Source: Amoebidium appalachense (taxonomy: Eukaryota; Ichthyosporea). From it: DNA of 64,000 bases. Position 1 is the first letter of the stretch. Every line of letters begins with the position of its first letter. Positions 12,727-25,942 of this stretch are shown piece after piece. Made by a program: the position numbers and the translations under genes. The stretch is taken from the NCBI GenBank assembly GCA_963693365.1, contig CAVNZM010000006.1:3100001-3164000 (forward strand), read 5' to 3'. The notes under the pieces were generated by a model, which had not been told where the DNA came from, ran no database searches, and saw only the letters and a list, made by a program, of their open reading frames with translations.

Positions 12727-13428
12727 TGCATTTTATTGCCTCGAATGTATAAGCGCATAACTATTGGTTGCCTGGGCGGCGGAATGATTTGAATTTTTTG
12801 CTCTTGCTTGTGACTGGTGTAAGCGAGCAACGTGCGAGCAACGGGCCTTGCGGAAAGATAAAGAACGGGCGGTCACGGTTTGAACAGAAGGCAACAGAAG
12901 GCCAAACACACACACCTTCCCCGCAAATTGAATACATACGCGGTATTATACTGCAAACATGACGCCGTGCACGCACGCAAGTGGTGGGGGGGTAGCCTCG
13001 TATTACCTCGGTCAAATTTGCAATCGCATGGGCCCCAATGATTAGTGCTGCGGCGGGAATCAACTGCCTGTTTTGCCAGGGGACCCCTTGTTAACGTTGT
13101 GAGACTCACGTTGTCACCACCTTGACTTGACACCGTGGCCCGTGGGCCAAGCCGGAGGAAGACGGTGCCCGGAGAGGCTATTGCAGATCTTGGCCCGGAA
13201 CTACCACTGCTCGATCCACTGGATGGGTCGGATGAAAAACCTCTGTAGCGCACCATCGAGATGACGTCAGAGAGGCCAGTGCAGTTCGTGACGTCACGGC
13301 ATGTTCGCTACAACAGTCTCGTTCGTTCGAAGGAAAATAGGCGACTTTGGTGACTGTGGCAGCCCACACTACTACATCGATATAACAATGATCACACCTT
13401 CGATATAACAATGATCACAACTTCATGT

Positions 13429-13478
13429 GTGAAGACCACGGCCATCTAGAGGTGTTTCTAGATGGCCGTGGTGAAGAC
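13429..13478. mobile_element. Micro-palindromic element with 8-bp target duplication
   Basis: A 34-bp near-perfect palindrome (13437-13470; arms CACGGCCATCTAGA and its complement) is flanked by GTGAAGAC on both sides. The same arms recur three times near 50.4-50.7 kb. Confidence 0.75.
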
Positions 13479-13689
13479 TCATAGCTATGTATCTACTAAT
13501 AAAACAGAAAAGACGCAGTGGTGCGGTGCAAACCACCACGGTGACCTACTGTAGTCTTACATAGCCCTACCTCAATTGGGGTGTCCCACACGTTGAAATT
13601 AAACAGCGCCGAATGCAAGCTCATTAGACCGATATTGTTTTAGCACGGTGCGTGTCAGAGTGTGTGTGCGTGTATGTGTACACGCGTGT

Positions 13690-13758
<69 letters not shown>

Positions 13759-13813
13759 AGACGTGTGTGACGTGTGTGTGTGTACAGACGTGTGTGCGTG
13801 TATCTGTGTGTGC

Positions 13814-13903
<90 letters not shown>

Positions 13904-14177
13904 ATTGTGCGCGTGTGTGTGTTTGATTAGCAAACTTTTTTAGAGCAAAATGACACACGACACACAAAATTTGTGCACACGTGCACGACGTGTGTGTGTA
14001 TGTGTGTGTGTGTGTGTGTATCACAGCTGTTTGTGTGCGTGTGTTTTTGTGTGTGAGTGTGCGTGTGTGCAGATTGAGAGCGTGTGCGTGGGCATGTGCG
14101 TGTGCGTGTGCGTGTGCGTGTGTATGTGCAAGGGTGCATGTGTGCATGTGTGTGTGTGTGTGTGTTTGTCATGATCA

Positions 14178-14238
<61 letters not shown>

Positions 14239-15052
14239 CCCGTGTACATACGTGTGTGCGCGTGCGTGCGTATGTGTGCGTGCATGTGCATGTGCATGTG
14301 CATAAGCCTTTCGCGATTGCGTGAGCTTGGGTGTATGTGTTTATGTATGTGTGCGCGTGCGAAAAGCAGGGGCGTGCACATACGGTATATGGTCGTCATT
14401 GTAATTTCATGCTTCAAATTAATTCATCTGTGCTGTGGATAGTTGTCTAATCTCGCACTATCTGGGCAGCGGCACAGGCAGCTTGCAATGCCAAAATATA
14501 TGTATGTAATAAGGCGATACAAAGCAGAGGATAGTGCCAATCACAAAAAACACGTGGCAGCTCAGTACATATCTGCAGTGAAAACATGGTTTTTACAGTG
14601 TTAATACCTAGCCAATAGGCACAGTATTAGCCAAATTTCTCCCTATATAGTTTAGTTGTATTGCTACAGCTTAACTGTCGATTTTAAAGGAAACACAACA
14701 ACCATGCCGGCGGAAGTCTAAGTCGGGGGGAATGGATAGTTCGACATAGTATCTAACAATAAACCAAGGGAACCTAGATATCATTTAACATACATACATA
14801 AGCTCGAAACATCATAAATGTACCGCTAAAACCGAAGAAGTGTTTAATATTTCCCTAGGATTACATACAGACTCTCAGACTGGTGGACGACCATCCAATC
14901 TGGCAGGTGATAAAGGACAAAATCAAAACAATAACAACAATACAATCAAAACTGTAGGCATAAAATTACACTCAAAACCATAACAATAAATACAATCAAC
15001 AACAATCAAAGCCAAAAAAACGACACCAACATTCATCATATTAGCTACGTAT

Positions 15053-16817
15053 CTACTGCTGCTGCTGCGGCTGCATCTGCTGCAACAAAGCCTTCAGTCT
15101 TTCGCACCGTGCATTCCACACTTGTGTCCTCTGTGTGTGTGACATATAGTTTGCATTCACCTGTGCGGTAAATTGCTGTAGCTGCGCCTGCATGTTTGGG
15201 TCTGCCTGCATATTCTGAAGCTGTGTGTATGCGTTCTGCAGCTGCGCCCTCTCAGCAATCAGTGATTGTTGCTCCTGTGCGATTATCTGCTTCTCTTGCT
15301 CTATGAGCTCCGGCGTGATCTGTCCTTGTTGCTGTTGTGCCTGTTGTTGTTGTTGTTGCTGTTGCTGTTGCTGTTGTTGTTGCTGTTGTGCAGCCTGGGC
15401 CTGCTGTTGTTGCTGCCACAGTGCACGTTGCTGCTCCTGTTGCCGTTGTTGCTCGTTCTGTTGCTGTTGCTGTGCCGCTGCGTGCTGCTGTGCGACCTGT
15501 TGTTGCCGTTGTTGCCACAGTGCCTGTTGTTGTTGCTGTTGTGCAGCCGCCTGCTGCTGTTGCTGCCAGGCCGCCTGTTGTGCTGCCTGTTGCTGCTGGA
15601 CCTGTGCTTGCTGGTGTTGTTGCTGTGCTTGCTGCTGCTGTTGCTGTGCCGCCTGGGCCGGTTGTTGCTGCCACTGCACACGTTGCTGCTCTTGCTGTTG
15701 CTGTGCCTGCTGCTGCTGTGCCGCTGCCTGCTGCTGCTGGTGCTGCCAAGCCGCCTGTTGCTGTGCTTGTAACTGCGCTTGCTGCTGTTGCTGTGCCTGT
15801 TGCTGTTGCTGTGCCTGTTGTTGTTGCTGCCACAACATCTGCTGCTGCTGCTGTGTTGCCGCCTGCTGCTGTGCACTCTGGCCTTGCTGCTGCCCCCACG
15901 CCTGCGCACCCACCTGTCCCCCTTGTCCCCCTTGCCCTCCCCCCTGCAGCATCTGCACCCTCATGTTCTCCAACACCTGATCCAACCGTGCCCTATAAGC
16001 CTCCATCTGCTGCTGCTGTTGTGCACCAAGCACCTCCGCCTGCTGCTTGGCCACCTCTGGGTCCAATGCACCCCCGTACTGCGCCTGTTGCTGCCTGAAT
16101 GCCGTCTGCTGCATGTAGTGTTGCTGTCTCAACTGGGCCAACATCTGCACGTGCTGTGTGTGTTGTTGAAGCAAAACCTGTTGCTGCTGCGCCGTCAAAA
16201 CTCCCTCCCCCGCACCCGCACCCGTGCCCGCTCCCCCACCCGCCGCTGTTGCCGCTCCGCCTCCCATGTTCTGTTGTTGTTGTGCCGCTGTGTTCTGATT
16301 TGCTGCCTGGGGTGAAGCCTGTGTTCCTTGAATCACGGGCGCCTGCATGCCACCAACACTACTCGACCAACCCCCACTGCCCCCAAACCCAGCCACCGCA
16401 GGATCAGACTTAACATCCTGTGTCAAGGCAGATGACCACCCCATGCTGTTCGTCGCCTGTGCCCCATTCTCCGTCGTAACATCTTGCTTCGCGCCGCTTA
16501 AAAACCCGTCGGTGGTGGTGGGTTGTGTGACTGTTTGGGACCAGCCGCCCATCGATTGTGATTGCGAAGGCTGGGGGTTGACTTGAGGTGAAGATACGGA
16601 GGAGGGTTGGGGGGAAGCACGTGCACCCATTGCACCCGGTGTGGTTATGGGGGGGGTAAAGGCGCCAGTTCCCACTAATGGGCTTGCTACGGCAGGGGTG
16701 GAGGGAGCACGGGGAGGGGGTGGGGGTGGGGGTGGGGGATGGGCCGGCGGGAAGAAGGTTGTCGAGTTTTTCGTATTCGACGGTGGCTTCCTTGATACGG
16801 TCACTGAGCCCATGCAG

Positions 16818-16908
<91 letters not shown>

Positions 16909-18599
16909 GGGGGGGGGGGGGGGGGGGGGGGGAAAGAGGGGGAAGAGGGGCGGGGGCGGTTAGAATGTGGTACACGAATTGAGGCACAAGCTGACAACAG
17001 AGAACACCATGTGCACACAAAGCATCAGCTTAAGTAGGGCCTTAGCTCCCCCCGCGGGTGCGGGGAGGGGGGGGGGAGGGGGGGGGGGGAGGGGGAGGGA
17101 GGGGGCTGTGCAATATTCAGAGAGGGTGAATGGGAGAGGCGCATCGGAAGGAAGACGGGAAGAAGGGGGGTTGGGGGGAGGGGGGGGGGGGGGGGGGGGG
17201 AGGGAGGCCTGCCACGATGTCACCAAAAACCAACTAGAGCATATCTTAATAGGCCCTCAAAACAGCAGAATAAGCAGAGATCGCTCTGAGGGGAATGGTG
17301 GAAGGGGATACGAGCAACCGACAGGCGGAGTGTTACAGAATGGGCGGGAAATAGAAATGGCACCGAAGGGCTGGTTATTATTAGCAACAACTTGGTTCAT
17401 GCTGGTTGCCAGGAAACCAGTCGTCAGTAGTTGGTGGTGGAATGAAGATGGGAAAAAAGCTGGCTCAGAGGGTGCCCAGGAGAAAAGTGGAGGGCCTTGG
17501 GGGGGGGGGGGGGGGGGGGGGGGGAGGAGGGGAGGGAGGGAGAGAGTGAGAGACGGGGATAAGAGAGTGAGTGGGTGGGTGGGTGGGTGAGAAGGGGAGG
17601 GGGAGGGGGGAGAGCGAGAGCCTGCGGGAGGGAGGAAGAGAGAGGGATGAAGAGAGAAAGAGGTGTGTGTTTGTGTGTGTGGGGGGGGGGGGAGGGGGGG
17701 AGAAGGGGGTGACAAGCTGGAGGGAGAGAGCAAGAGGGGACGTAAAAGTAAAAAGCAGCGGTGGGAGGGAGAGAGGGGGGGTTTGAATGCGGAACACAGT
17801 ACGAAGTACGCATACACGATGAGAAGCATGGTGCAGGAACATGCAAAGGCAAACATTCAAGTATGCAGCATCAGCCATGCGCACAGTATGCGTCATAAGC
17901 AGAGCCCATCCTCAGGGAGGGCCCAAGTCATCAGGGAGAGAGGGGGGGGGGGGGAGAGAGAGAGAGAGAGAGGAATAGAGAGGGGAGGGGGAAAGGGGGA
18001 GGGGGGGGTGGAATAGAGAGGGAGAGGGTAAAAGAGAGGAAGGGGGCAAGCCACACCTCGTTGCCACTGCTTTCCTATTCTCCCTCAGATTCTGAATCTC
18101 TTCCTCACTGAACTTAGACGCAGCCTCTGGCTCCAGCAGGCACCTATCCAGCAACGTGAACACTTTGGTGATGGCCTCGTCAAGACCTAGCCGGTAGAGC
18201 TTCTGCGCGCGAAAGTAGGAAAAGCACCTGGAAAAAACGATAGCGATGGGATATGATTACGAGAAAACGTGAAAAAACATCAGTTCACGAATTTATGGTA
18301 TAAAAGCAAACATATATGCACTCCCCCCCCCCCCCCCCCCCCCTCTCACATATCGCCCCTTCTTCGGTACAGGTCAGAGGCAGGTGACGGTTAGGGTAGC
18401 CAAACAACGATGTCCCTAACACATCTTTCTAAATTCCTCACTTTTCTTCAATGTTTCACCTCCCTCAACAATACTAAACAGGTCAAGACTTATATGTCGT
18501 CCACACACACCAACATTCAAGGCGTGTAAGCGCTACAAGGCATGATATGCACATAATCAAACTGCTATACCTATATCCTTACATACAATTTCTATCGAT

Positions 18600-18660
<61 letters not shown>

Positions 18661-19401
18661 ACACGGATGCAAACATAAACACACACACACACACGGACAC
18701 ACATACACACATAGCATATTATAAACTTGTATAAACACCGTGTGTTTCCACCAAAACAAGACTGGTGCCTGACGGAACAGAAAGAAAAACGAATGAGCAG
18801 GTAAGACTGCACAAAGACAAACCCCAAAATGACTCTCCACACAATACTCCACTATCCGCCCAATTTACCAGTACCAAACCCTATGTGTGCGTGTCGCGTG
18901 AGGCACCTCTTCAACACCTCCCTTGCCTTCTCCCTTTCCATCATTATCATATACCCCCCTCCTTCCCAGACCTCCCCGAAACACACACACAATCACGCAC
19001 AACAAGAAGAAACAAAAATACACACAAAGAATGAAAAAGACGTGTGCGTGCGTGCGTGTGTGTGTTTGGAGTGTTTCATAAACTAAGTATACGTGTGCGT
19101 GCGTCTCAAGAAATCAAGCTTTTCCTTTAACTTCTTCCACCAGGCCTTATTCCTTCTTCTTTGCGGTGGATCCAAGAAGACAAATAGGAAAGAAGAAGTG
19201 AGAAAACACTACTTACTGGCATCTTGCACGCACAATCCCATCCAAAGTTCCCGACTGCTTCGCCGTCTCCACAATCTGTGCGTCCGCTCTCACCAACACA
19301 AGTAGCTCGTTGTTTGATCTCTCTATGTCCAGTTCTAGAGCGTCGGCTTTCCCCCTCACCTCAGCCAAAAGGTTGTACGCTTTTTCTAACTCGTTGGCCA
19401 T
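15053..19401 (-). CDS. Coiled-coil protein with very long Gln-rich (prion-like) tail
   Basis: Not recognised as a named family. Exons are 19401-19217 (start MANELEKAYNLLAEVRGKA), 18227-18057 and 16818-15053 (stop TAG), with exact phase-2 joins. Exons 1-2 and the start of exon 3 are charged and helical (for example FSEEEIQNLRENRKAVATR, then LHGLSDRIKEATVEYEKLDN), suggesting a small helical or coiled-coil domain. The remainder has Pro-, Gly/Ser- and then strongly Gln-rich sequence from CAG/CAA repeats over roughly 350 residues. It finishes with a short Gln-interrupted helix (ERAQLQNAYTQLQNMQ) before QQQ. The splice phase demands the LHGLSDRI frame, whereas the Gln-rich frame is shifted by one. 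The change must fall in the C5-A-C5 tract at about 16710-16740. Such tails occur in transcriptional co-regulators and RNA-granule proteins, but no such role is claimed. The last intron ends in a TG/CA array that provides the acceptor. Confidence 0.75.
16820..16906 (-). repeat. (CA)n array (sense strand) providing acceptor of Gln-rich exon
   Basis: TG repeat on the plus strand, CA in the gene's sense, directly abutting the last exon of the Gln-rich gene and preceded in the sense direction by a C tract. Confidence 0.85.
17785..17930 (-). repeat. Poly(C)-tailed dispersed repeat, divergent copy
   Basis: The reverse complement reads CCCTGAGGATGGGCTCTGCTTA through TACTTCGTACTGTG and GCATTCAAACCCCCC, with an internal insertion of about 25 bp. 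It lies in an intron of the Gln-rich gene, sense to it. Confidence 0.75.
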
Positions 19402-20469
19402 GTTTTCGTTTTCAAAAGCAGTGTGCGTGTGTGTTTGTAGTTGACTAAAGGATGGTTACCGACCCAATCACTCCAAAAAAAACTAGAAAAAAACAAGCAC
19501 TTGCAAAACGTGAGTAAACAAACAGTGCCGCAAAGCCAGCATTAGGAGGTGCGCGCCGGCCCATAGTAACAGGATGCAGCCCAATGATTGGTTGATTTTC
19601 CTCCTTATCACCCCGCCATCAGCCCCATGCATGCTTGTCCAGTTGGCACATGTGCATGTTGCAATTAAGTGTGTAAGATTGTGTGTGAACACGTCACATA
19701 CCGACGTGGACTGCTGTGGGTCCAAGTGGGCACACTTGCGTCACGCGCGCCAATATTTATGTTGGTATGTGTGCATATGTCGAGAGTTCCCTCCCAGCTA
19801 CAGTATTGATATCAGTATGTATTTGTGACGATCGGACCGCCGAGACGCACATGCACACAACTATTATTGAATGTTTATGAGGCCCAAAAGTTGTATGTGT
19901 GTGTTTATGTGTTATTTGTTGTGCTCTTGTGTTCATTGAACGTGTTTGTGTTTTGGGATTGGGGTGGTGCGCGCATGTGGGATGTTGAACAATGGTTGCA
20001 TTTTCTCAGTCGTGGCCACCACGTGCACACTTTCATAATTTGTTGCATGCATGTGCATACGAATTTCATATGTTATCGTCTTTGTGGGTTTTACGAAAAG
20101 AGTTCTATCACATGCACATAAAAATAATCAACATAGTTTGAACCATACTAGCGAACATAGTACCCATACTGTGCTATTTGTACAAAATATATCACGTGTC
20201 CCACAGGAGAATAACTATGGTTACGAAGACTCTCGGAACAAAAACGACAATTGCAAACAGTTCTGGGAAGAATATTCAAAACCATCCCAGTAAAGTTAGT
20301 TATTGATAACAAGACCATGGCATACAGCTTCGAAAACGAAGAAAGCGAAGTTACGAAATGAATTTCAGAAAACAACTGCAAATGCTTTTCTAACTAAATC
20401 TAAAGGGAATTACGCTACGACGTATGCAAAGACCCGTCATTCAAATTTATCATCAAATACGGCAAACAC
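19402..20469. other. Spacer between TTC13-like 3' end and Gln-rich gene
   Basis: Includes the promoter side of the Gln-rich gene and the 3' flank of the TTC13-like gene. No additional exon, RNA gene or repeat recognised. Confidence 0.5.
19587..19591 (-). promoter_or_regulatory. CCAAT box upstream of Gln-rich gene
   Basis: ATTGG on the plus strand, 186 bp upstream of the ATG; a second CCAAT in the opposite orientation overlaps at 19581-19585. Confidence 0.35.
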
Positions 20470-21167
20470 TCAGAACACAGGCCGGTTCAGCACGTCAATA
20501 ATCGCACGCAGTGTCGGGAACGTTTCGGCAACATTCGGCAATGCCGCCCATTCCTTCTCATCCACACGGGCACGTGCAGGGTACATCCACGGCGTAAGCA
20601 CAGACCGGTAATCCTCGGGTGTAGGGCGCAATATCCCCTCCCAATCCATCTGCAGTCCAGTAGGCACAGGGCCGTTTATCTCGTATCCCAGCGCAAGCAT
20701 GGTACCATGCAGAGCCACAAACCCGCAAGCAGCAGTGCCCCGTGAGAGGGGCATGAAGTGGTACCAATAGAAGGACATTGCTAGCACGAGGTCGGAGCAT
20801 AGGTCAATGTTTTGGTCGTTAGTTGTTGCTGCTGTGCACAGTTGGGTGAAGATGTGGTCCAGTTCGGATGCAAACTCGTTCCAGCGAGGGGGTGTGCCGG
20901 GTGTCTTGATGGCTACGTCAAAGCCATCGGGTTCGTGCAGCTGCAGAAAGTAATGATAAGAGCGAGTGAGTAGTGTTATGGGAGTGGTGTGTGTGTGTGT
21001 GTGTGTGTGAATGTCCCTCCCCCCCCCCCCCCCCCCAAAAAATGCCCCTCTCCTGCTCCCCCCCCCCCCCCCCCTCGGTGTCCTCGCCCTGCCCCCTCTC
21101 CCTTTCGTTTCTTTTCTTTCTTTCTTCTTTTTTTTTGGGTGGTGTGTGTGTGTGTGTATGTAAGGAA

Positions 21168-21198
<31 letters not shown>

Positions 21199-22117
21199 GA
21201 TATCTACGGACATGTCGTCTGGACAGGGTGGGGTGGTGGGGAAAAATTGGGGGATTTCAACCGGGGTGGAGTACAGAGCCTAAGAAGGGAAGGAAGGAGA
21301 AACAGGAAACGAGAGCTGAGTATCGACTTTCAAATGGATTTGGTGTGTTGGACTTGCGCAAAAAATGGTGTGTGTGTGTGCGCGTACGTGTGTGTGCACA
21401 AGTGTGTGTGTGCGTGTTTGTGTGCACGTGCGCGTACGTGCATTCGTGGGGACACACACAGTGCTTGTGAGAAGACGCCAGGGGAAGGGGGGAGGGAGAG
21501 AGATAGAGAGGGAGAGGGGGGGGAGGATCAGCACCTGGACTGTGAGCCGTGTGCCCTCCATGACGTGGCCCTGAACCTTTGACGAGTGGCACGGGGTGAC
21601 GACATAGAAGTCCCTGTGCACCACGTCGTACAGCTCTTTGAAGTCACGCGCCGCATTCACCTGCATCCTCTGCGCCTGCGTGAGCTGCTGCTGCAACGGC
21701 AGAAGTTGCTGGATCATCTGGAAACTTCTCTGGATGTATGGGTGGTACCTCACCACCTTGCTCTGGCCAATCAGCATGGGCGTATGCGAGCCAAACCCTT
21801 CCTCAAACTGTTCCTCCGTGAGTTTGTCCACCCACCACACCGGGTCGTTTGGTTCGCTGTATTGTCTCCATTTGACGGCAATGTCGAAGAGATCTCTCCA
21901 CCCAAACACGTGGGGCCCACGTGCACCCGTGCTCAGGCGGTTGTTGACAATGTAAGGGGTGCCTGTGCGTAGACCAGTCCACACCTTCTGCAGCGTCTGT
22001 GCTACCTCCAGAATCGCCAGACCGACCTGTGCGTGTGTTCGTGTGTGTGTGTGTGTTTGGGGGGGAGGGGGGGGGGGGGAGGGGGAGGACAAGTAGGGAG
22101 AGGAAGATGAGAGGGAA

Positions 22118-22160
<43 letters not shown>

Positions 22161-22253
22161 GGGAGGGGAGAGGGGGAAGGGGATGGGTATAGTTGTCAGT
22201 CATCAAGTGCGTATAACGTCACTGGGGGTGGCAACAGGGGACGAGAGGAAGAA

Positions 22254-22291
<38 letters not shown>

Positions 22292-22994
22292 GGGCAGGGG
22301 AAGCAGGAGTTTATCTACTGGTGTGTGTAAAAGAGTAGGCATTTAGAATCACCTGTTACCACGTCTTAATTCCATTCTTGCCGGGTGTGTACTACCGTGT
22401 GCTAAAATAACACTATGATCTAGAGGTGTGCTTGCCATAGTCCATCAACGAGACCATAGGTGTAGGGTGATTGTGCATCGATTATGGCTATAGCCCCATG
22501 AAGGAAAAGGAGAAGGAAAGGGGAAAAAAGAGAGGGGAAGAAGAAGGGTAGAATCATCTTGCCATCCTCCCCACCACCCACACGCTCACAAAAAAAAAAA
22601 AAAAAAAACCCCCGAAAAACTGGAGGAGCAAAAAAGGAGCCCCGGGCAGGGGGAAGGAGGAGGTGGTGTAAATTTACCTGGCGTTGCTGCTTTGCGTTCT
22701 TTAGGAAACCAGGGGTGTTGTACTGTATGCGCTGGCCCAGCCTCGTGGCCATGTTTATCAGTGGCCCAACCGCCTCCATATTGTAAGGAGGGGGCAAGGT
22801 CAGGTCCACATCGGGTACGGTGGGGTCGTAGGGGGGCTGGCGGGGCACATCGATGGTGGAGAGGGGGGCCTTTTTGCACCAGCCCTCCTTGAGAAGGGGG
22901 AGAGGTCCAGGTCCATACTGTAGTCGGTGACGGGTAGGTCTAGCCGGTGGTGCCAGAAGAGGCACACCTGTAATGTGTGTGTGTGTGTGTATGT

Positions 22995-23030
<36 letters not shown>

Positions 23031-23169
23031 TGGGTAGGTGGGTGGGGGGGAGGGGGAGGGGGGGGGGAGGAGGAGGGGGAGGAATTGTGTGTGTGTGTGT
23101 GTGTGTGTGTGCTTGCGCGCACGCATGCATGTGTTTGGCTAGAGGGAGGTTTGGTGTGTATGTGTGTGT

Positions 23170-23220
<51 letters not shown>

Positions 23221-23720
23221 GGGCGGAGGATGTGTATGTGTATGTGTGTGTGTGCGTGTGTGTGTGTGTGTGTGGTGGGAATGCATTTAACAGTCAGAAG
23301 TCGGTAAACAGGAGAGCTGGAAACCCATGTCCAACACCCGGTCAACACCCATCAACCCAATTACAACACATGCAAACCCGCCTAAGATACCAGTCGAGTT
23401 TGTGACCATATACCGGGCTCGATATGCACATAATAGGTGACGGTTTGGGCAAGCCGGGGGTTTTCCATCATTCACTACATACATGTCAATGCACAACATT
23501 GGTTTTTGTTCTTCTACAAGCAAAGGTCTAAACCAGAAGAAAGGACGTGCTGCTATTGCTGTCAGTGGTGCAGGCTGATGGAAAAAGGAAAGAAACAAAA
23601 CAGGGCACATTAGGAAAGGGAGTTTGGGGGGGGGGGGGGGGGGGGGGGGGGGGTGGACGTGCATGCCACGTGTGACTCCCTTTTTCTTCTCTGTCCTTAC
23701 TTTTCATCCTTTTTAGTTGT

Positions 23721-23758
<38 letters not shown>

Positions 23759-23813
23759 TATGCATGACATATGTGTTTTCCTTTCTCTTCTCTTTCCTTA
23801 CTTTCTTTCCCTC

Positions 23814-23867
<54 letters not shown>

Positions 23868-24002
23868 GGGGGAGGGGGATGCCTGGCATGCATGCTTTCC
23901 TCTTTCTTCCCCGTAACTTCCTCTCCGTCTGTTTAAGGGGGAGGAGGAGAGAGGAGGCGGGAAGAGGCGGGGAAAGGGAGGATAATTGGGGAAGGGAGGG
24001 AT

Positions 24003-24035
<33 letters not shown>

Positions 24036-25408
24036 GGGTTCACAGGAAAGCATACCTCGCACTGGTATGCGCCCATGTGGTTGGGGTTAATCTTTATCAG
24101 TGTGTCATAGCTCTTCATGGCAGCCTTAAACATGCCCAGGCCGTGCTCACTCACTGCACGCATGCACCACGACTCCTGTGCAGCACCATTGTATGATAGG
24201 CCCTTCACTAGCGTGGCACGTGCCGCATCAATGGCTCCCACACCGTAGTGGAGCATGGCCAGCTGGTGGTAGTACTGTGTGCATGTGCAAACAGTGGTCA
24301 GTATGCGTGTACTGTGTGTATGTGCAAACAGTGGTCAGTATGCGTGTACTGTGTGCATATGCAAACAGTGGTCAGTATGCGTGTACTGTGTGCATATACA
24401 AACAGTGGTCAGTATGTGTGTACTGTGTGCATATGCAAACAGTGGTCAGTATGCGTGTACTGTGTGCATATGCAAACAGTGGTCAGTATGCGTGTACTGT
24501 GTGCAGACCACCTGAAGGACGTCCATGGTGTTTGTGACACGTGCATGTAGCAGGTATAGTACCTGTGCCGGCAATGGACATAAGAGGTGGTCCTTTGATC
24601 ACCAGCAAAAGGAAAAGTCAATGAAAAAGAAAAGCAGTGGCACACCCGTATGCATGTGTGCATATGTGGTGTGGAAAGGGGAAGGGGGAAGGGGGGCGTC
24701 TACGCAGGACACGGTACGAAAAAGTTCGGGCCATAATGTGTATGTGATTGAGGGTTACGCAAATCATGCAACATAAGCACCGTTCAACCTCAGGGGGAGG
24801 TGATGGGTTTCTACAAAAAAGAGAGGGATGAGGCAGGGACGAGGGGACGTGCGGGGGGGGAGAGGGGCTAAGGTGGGATGGGGGCAAGGGGTGGAGGGGT
24901 GGGTGAGTGCGTGGGTGGGTGGAGGGGTGGAGGGGGGGGGGGGGGGGGGGGGGGGGAAGAGGGGGGACGAGGAAAGACAAATAGCAACAACAACACACCT
25001 TGTCAGTTGGTGTCTTTTCCACAGCCACAGTGAAGTACTTGAGCGACCTATCATAGTCCCCCCAGTCCTTCATACACTGGCCCATGTGCGCATACAGGTC
25101 CGCATTGTCAGCATCAAGAGACGCCGCACGCTCATAACTCCTCACCGCGATATCACACAACCCCATGCTGTTCTCGCACAGTCCCCTCACGTTCCACACC
25201 TGCCTGCCCACTTGTGGTTCTTTCTCGCACACGTTTGTCTTATCCATTATGTCGGTGGCCTTGGCGACGTACAGAAGAGCCTTTTTGAAGTTGCGCTGGC
25301 GGTGGTAGACGAGGGCTAGCTGGTGGTAGGTGTCGTAGTCGAGGGCGGGCTGGAGAGAGGTGGCCTAAAAGGGGGTGATGTGCTCAGTAGGCGGATAGAA
25401 TGGATTGG

Positions 25409-25443
<35 letters not shown>

Positions 25444-25911
25444 CTCACACGGACAACGTGTGCCTGTGTGTGCGCTGCAAGGGGAGAAGGGGGGCGAGGT
25501 GGAGGGAAGGGGGGAGGAGGGAGAGGGAGAGCGGGTGGGGGTGGGGTGGGGGGAGCACGGTTTTCAAGCTGACAGGGGAGGATATATGCAATGGGGGGGG
25601 TGTATACTCAGCAGGAATGCAAAATGATGGCAATCGGCGCAAACGAAAAATTCGAGCCCAGAACAAATGGGGAGTAGATGAGTTTGGGAAGGCGGACATC
25701 AGGGGAACGAGAGTAATAGTGGCATCTATTTTTTCCTTTCTTACACGTATGTGCACGTGTGTGAATCAGCGTGCGGGTGCAAGTGCAAGAGAGTGTTTGT
25801 CCGTGTGTGAGAGTGTCTGTTCGTGTGTGTGTGTACGTGTACGTGTATGTATGTATGTATGTATGTATACGTGCGTGTATGTGTGTGTGTGTGTGTGTGT
25901 GCGTTGCGTGT

Positions 25912-25942
<31 letters not shown>

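Larger units (their letters stand above)
12577..15052. other. Intergenic region between the two leftward genes
   Basis: Holds the upstream region of the mucin-like gene, a micro-palindrome (13429-13478), a 22-bp direct duplication just left of it (the CGATATAACAATGATCACA unit, about 13376-13423), long TG arrays (13691-13757, 13816-13902, 14180-14236) and an AT-rich 3' flank of the Gln-rich gene. No exon or RNA gene was recognised. Confidence 0.6.

Noticed and set aside
15225-16315. Long Cys-, Leu- or Val-rich frames opposite the Gln-rich exon
   Set aside because: These are shadow frames of CAG/CAA repeats; the Gln-rich reading is the one that joins upstream exons and ends in a structured segment.
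24275-24506. CRISPR-like array of 37-bp units
   Set aside because: The units are contiguous without spacers and lie in a eukaryotic intron; it is a minisatellite.
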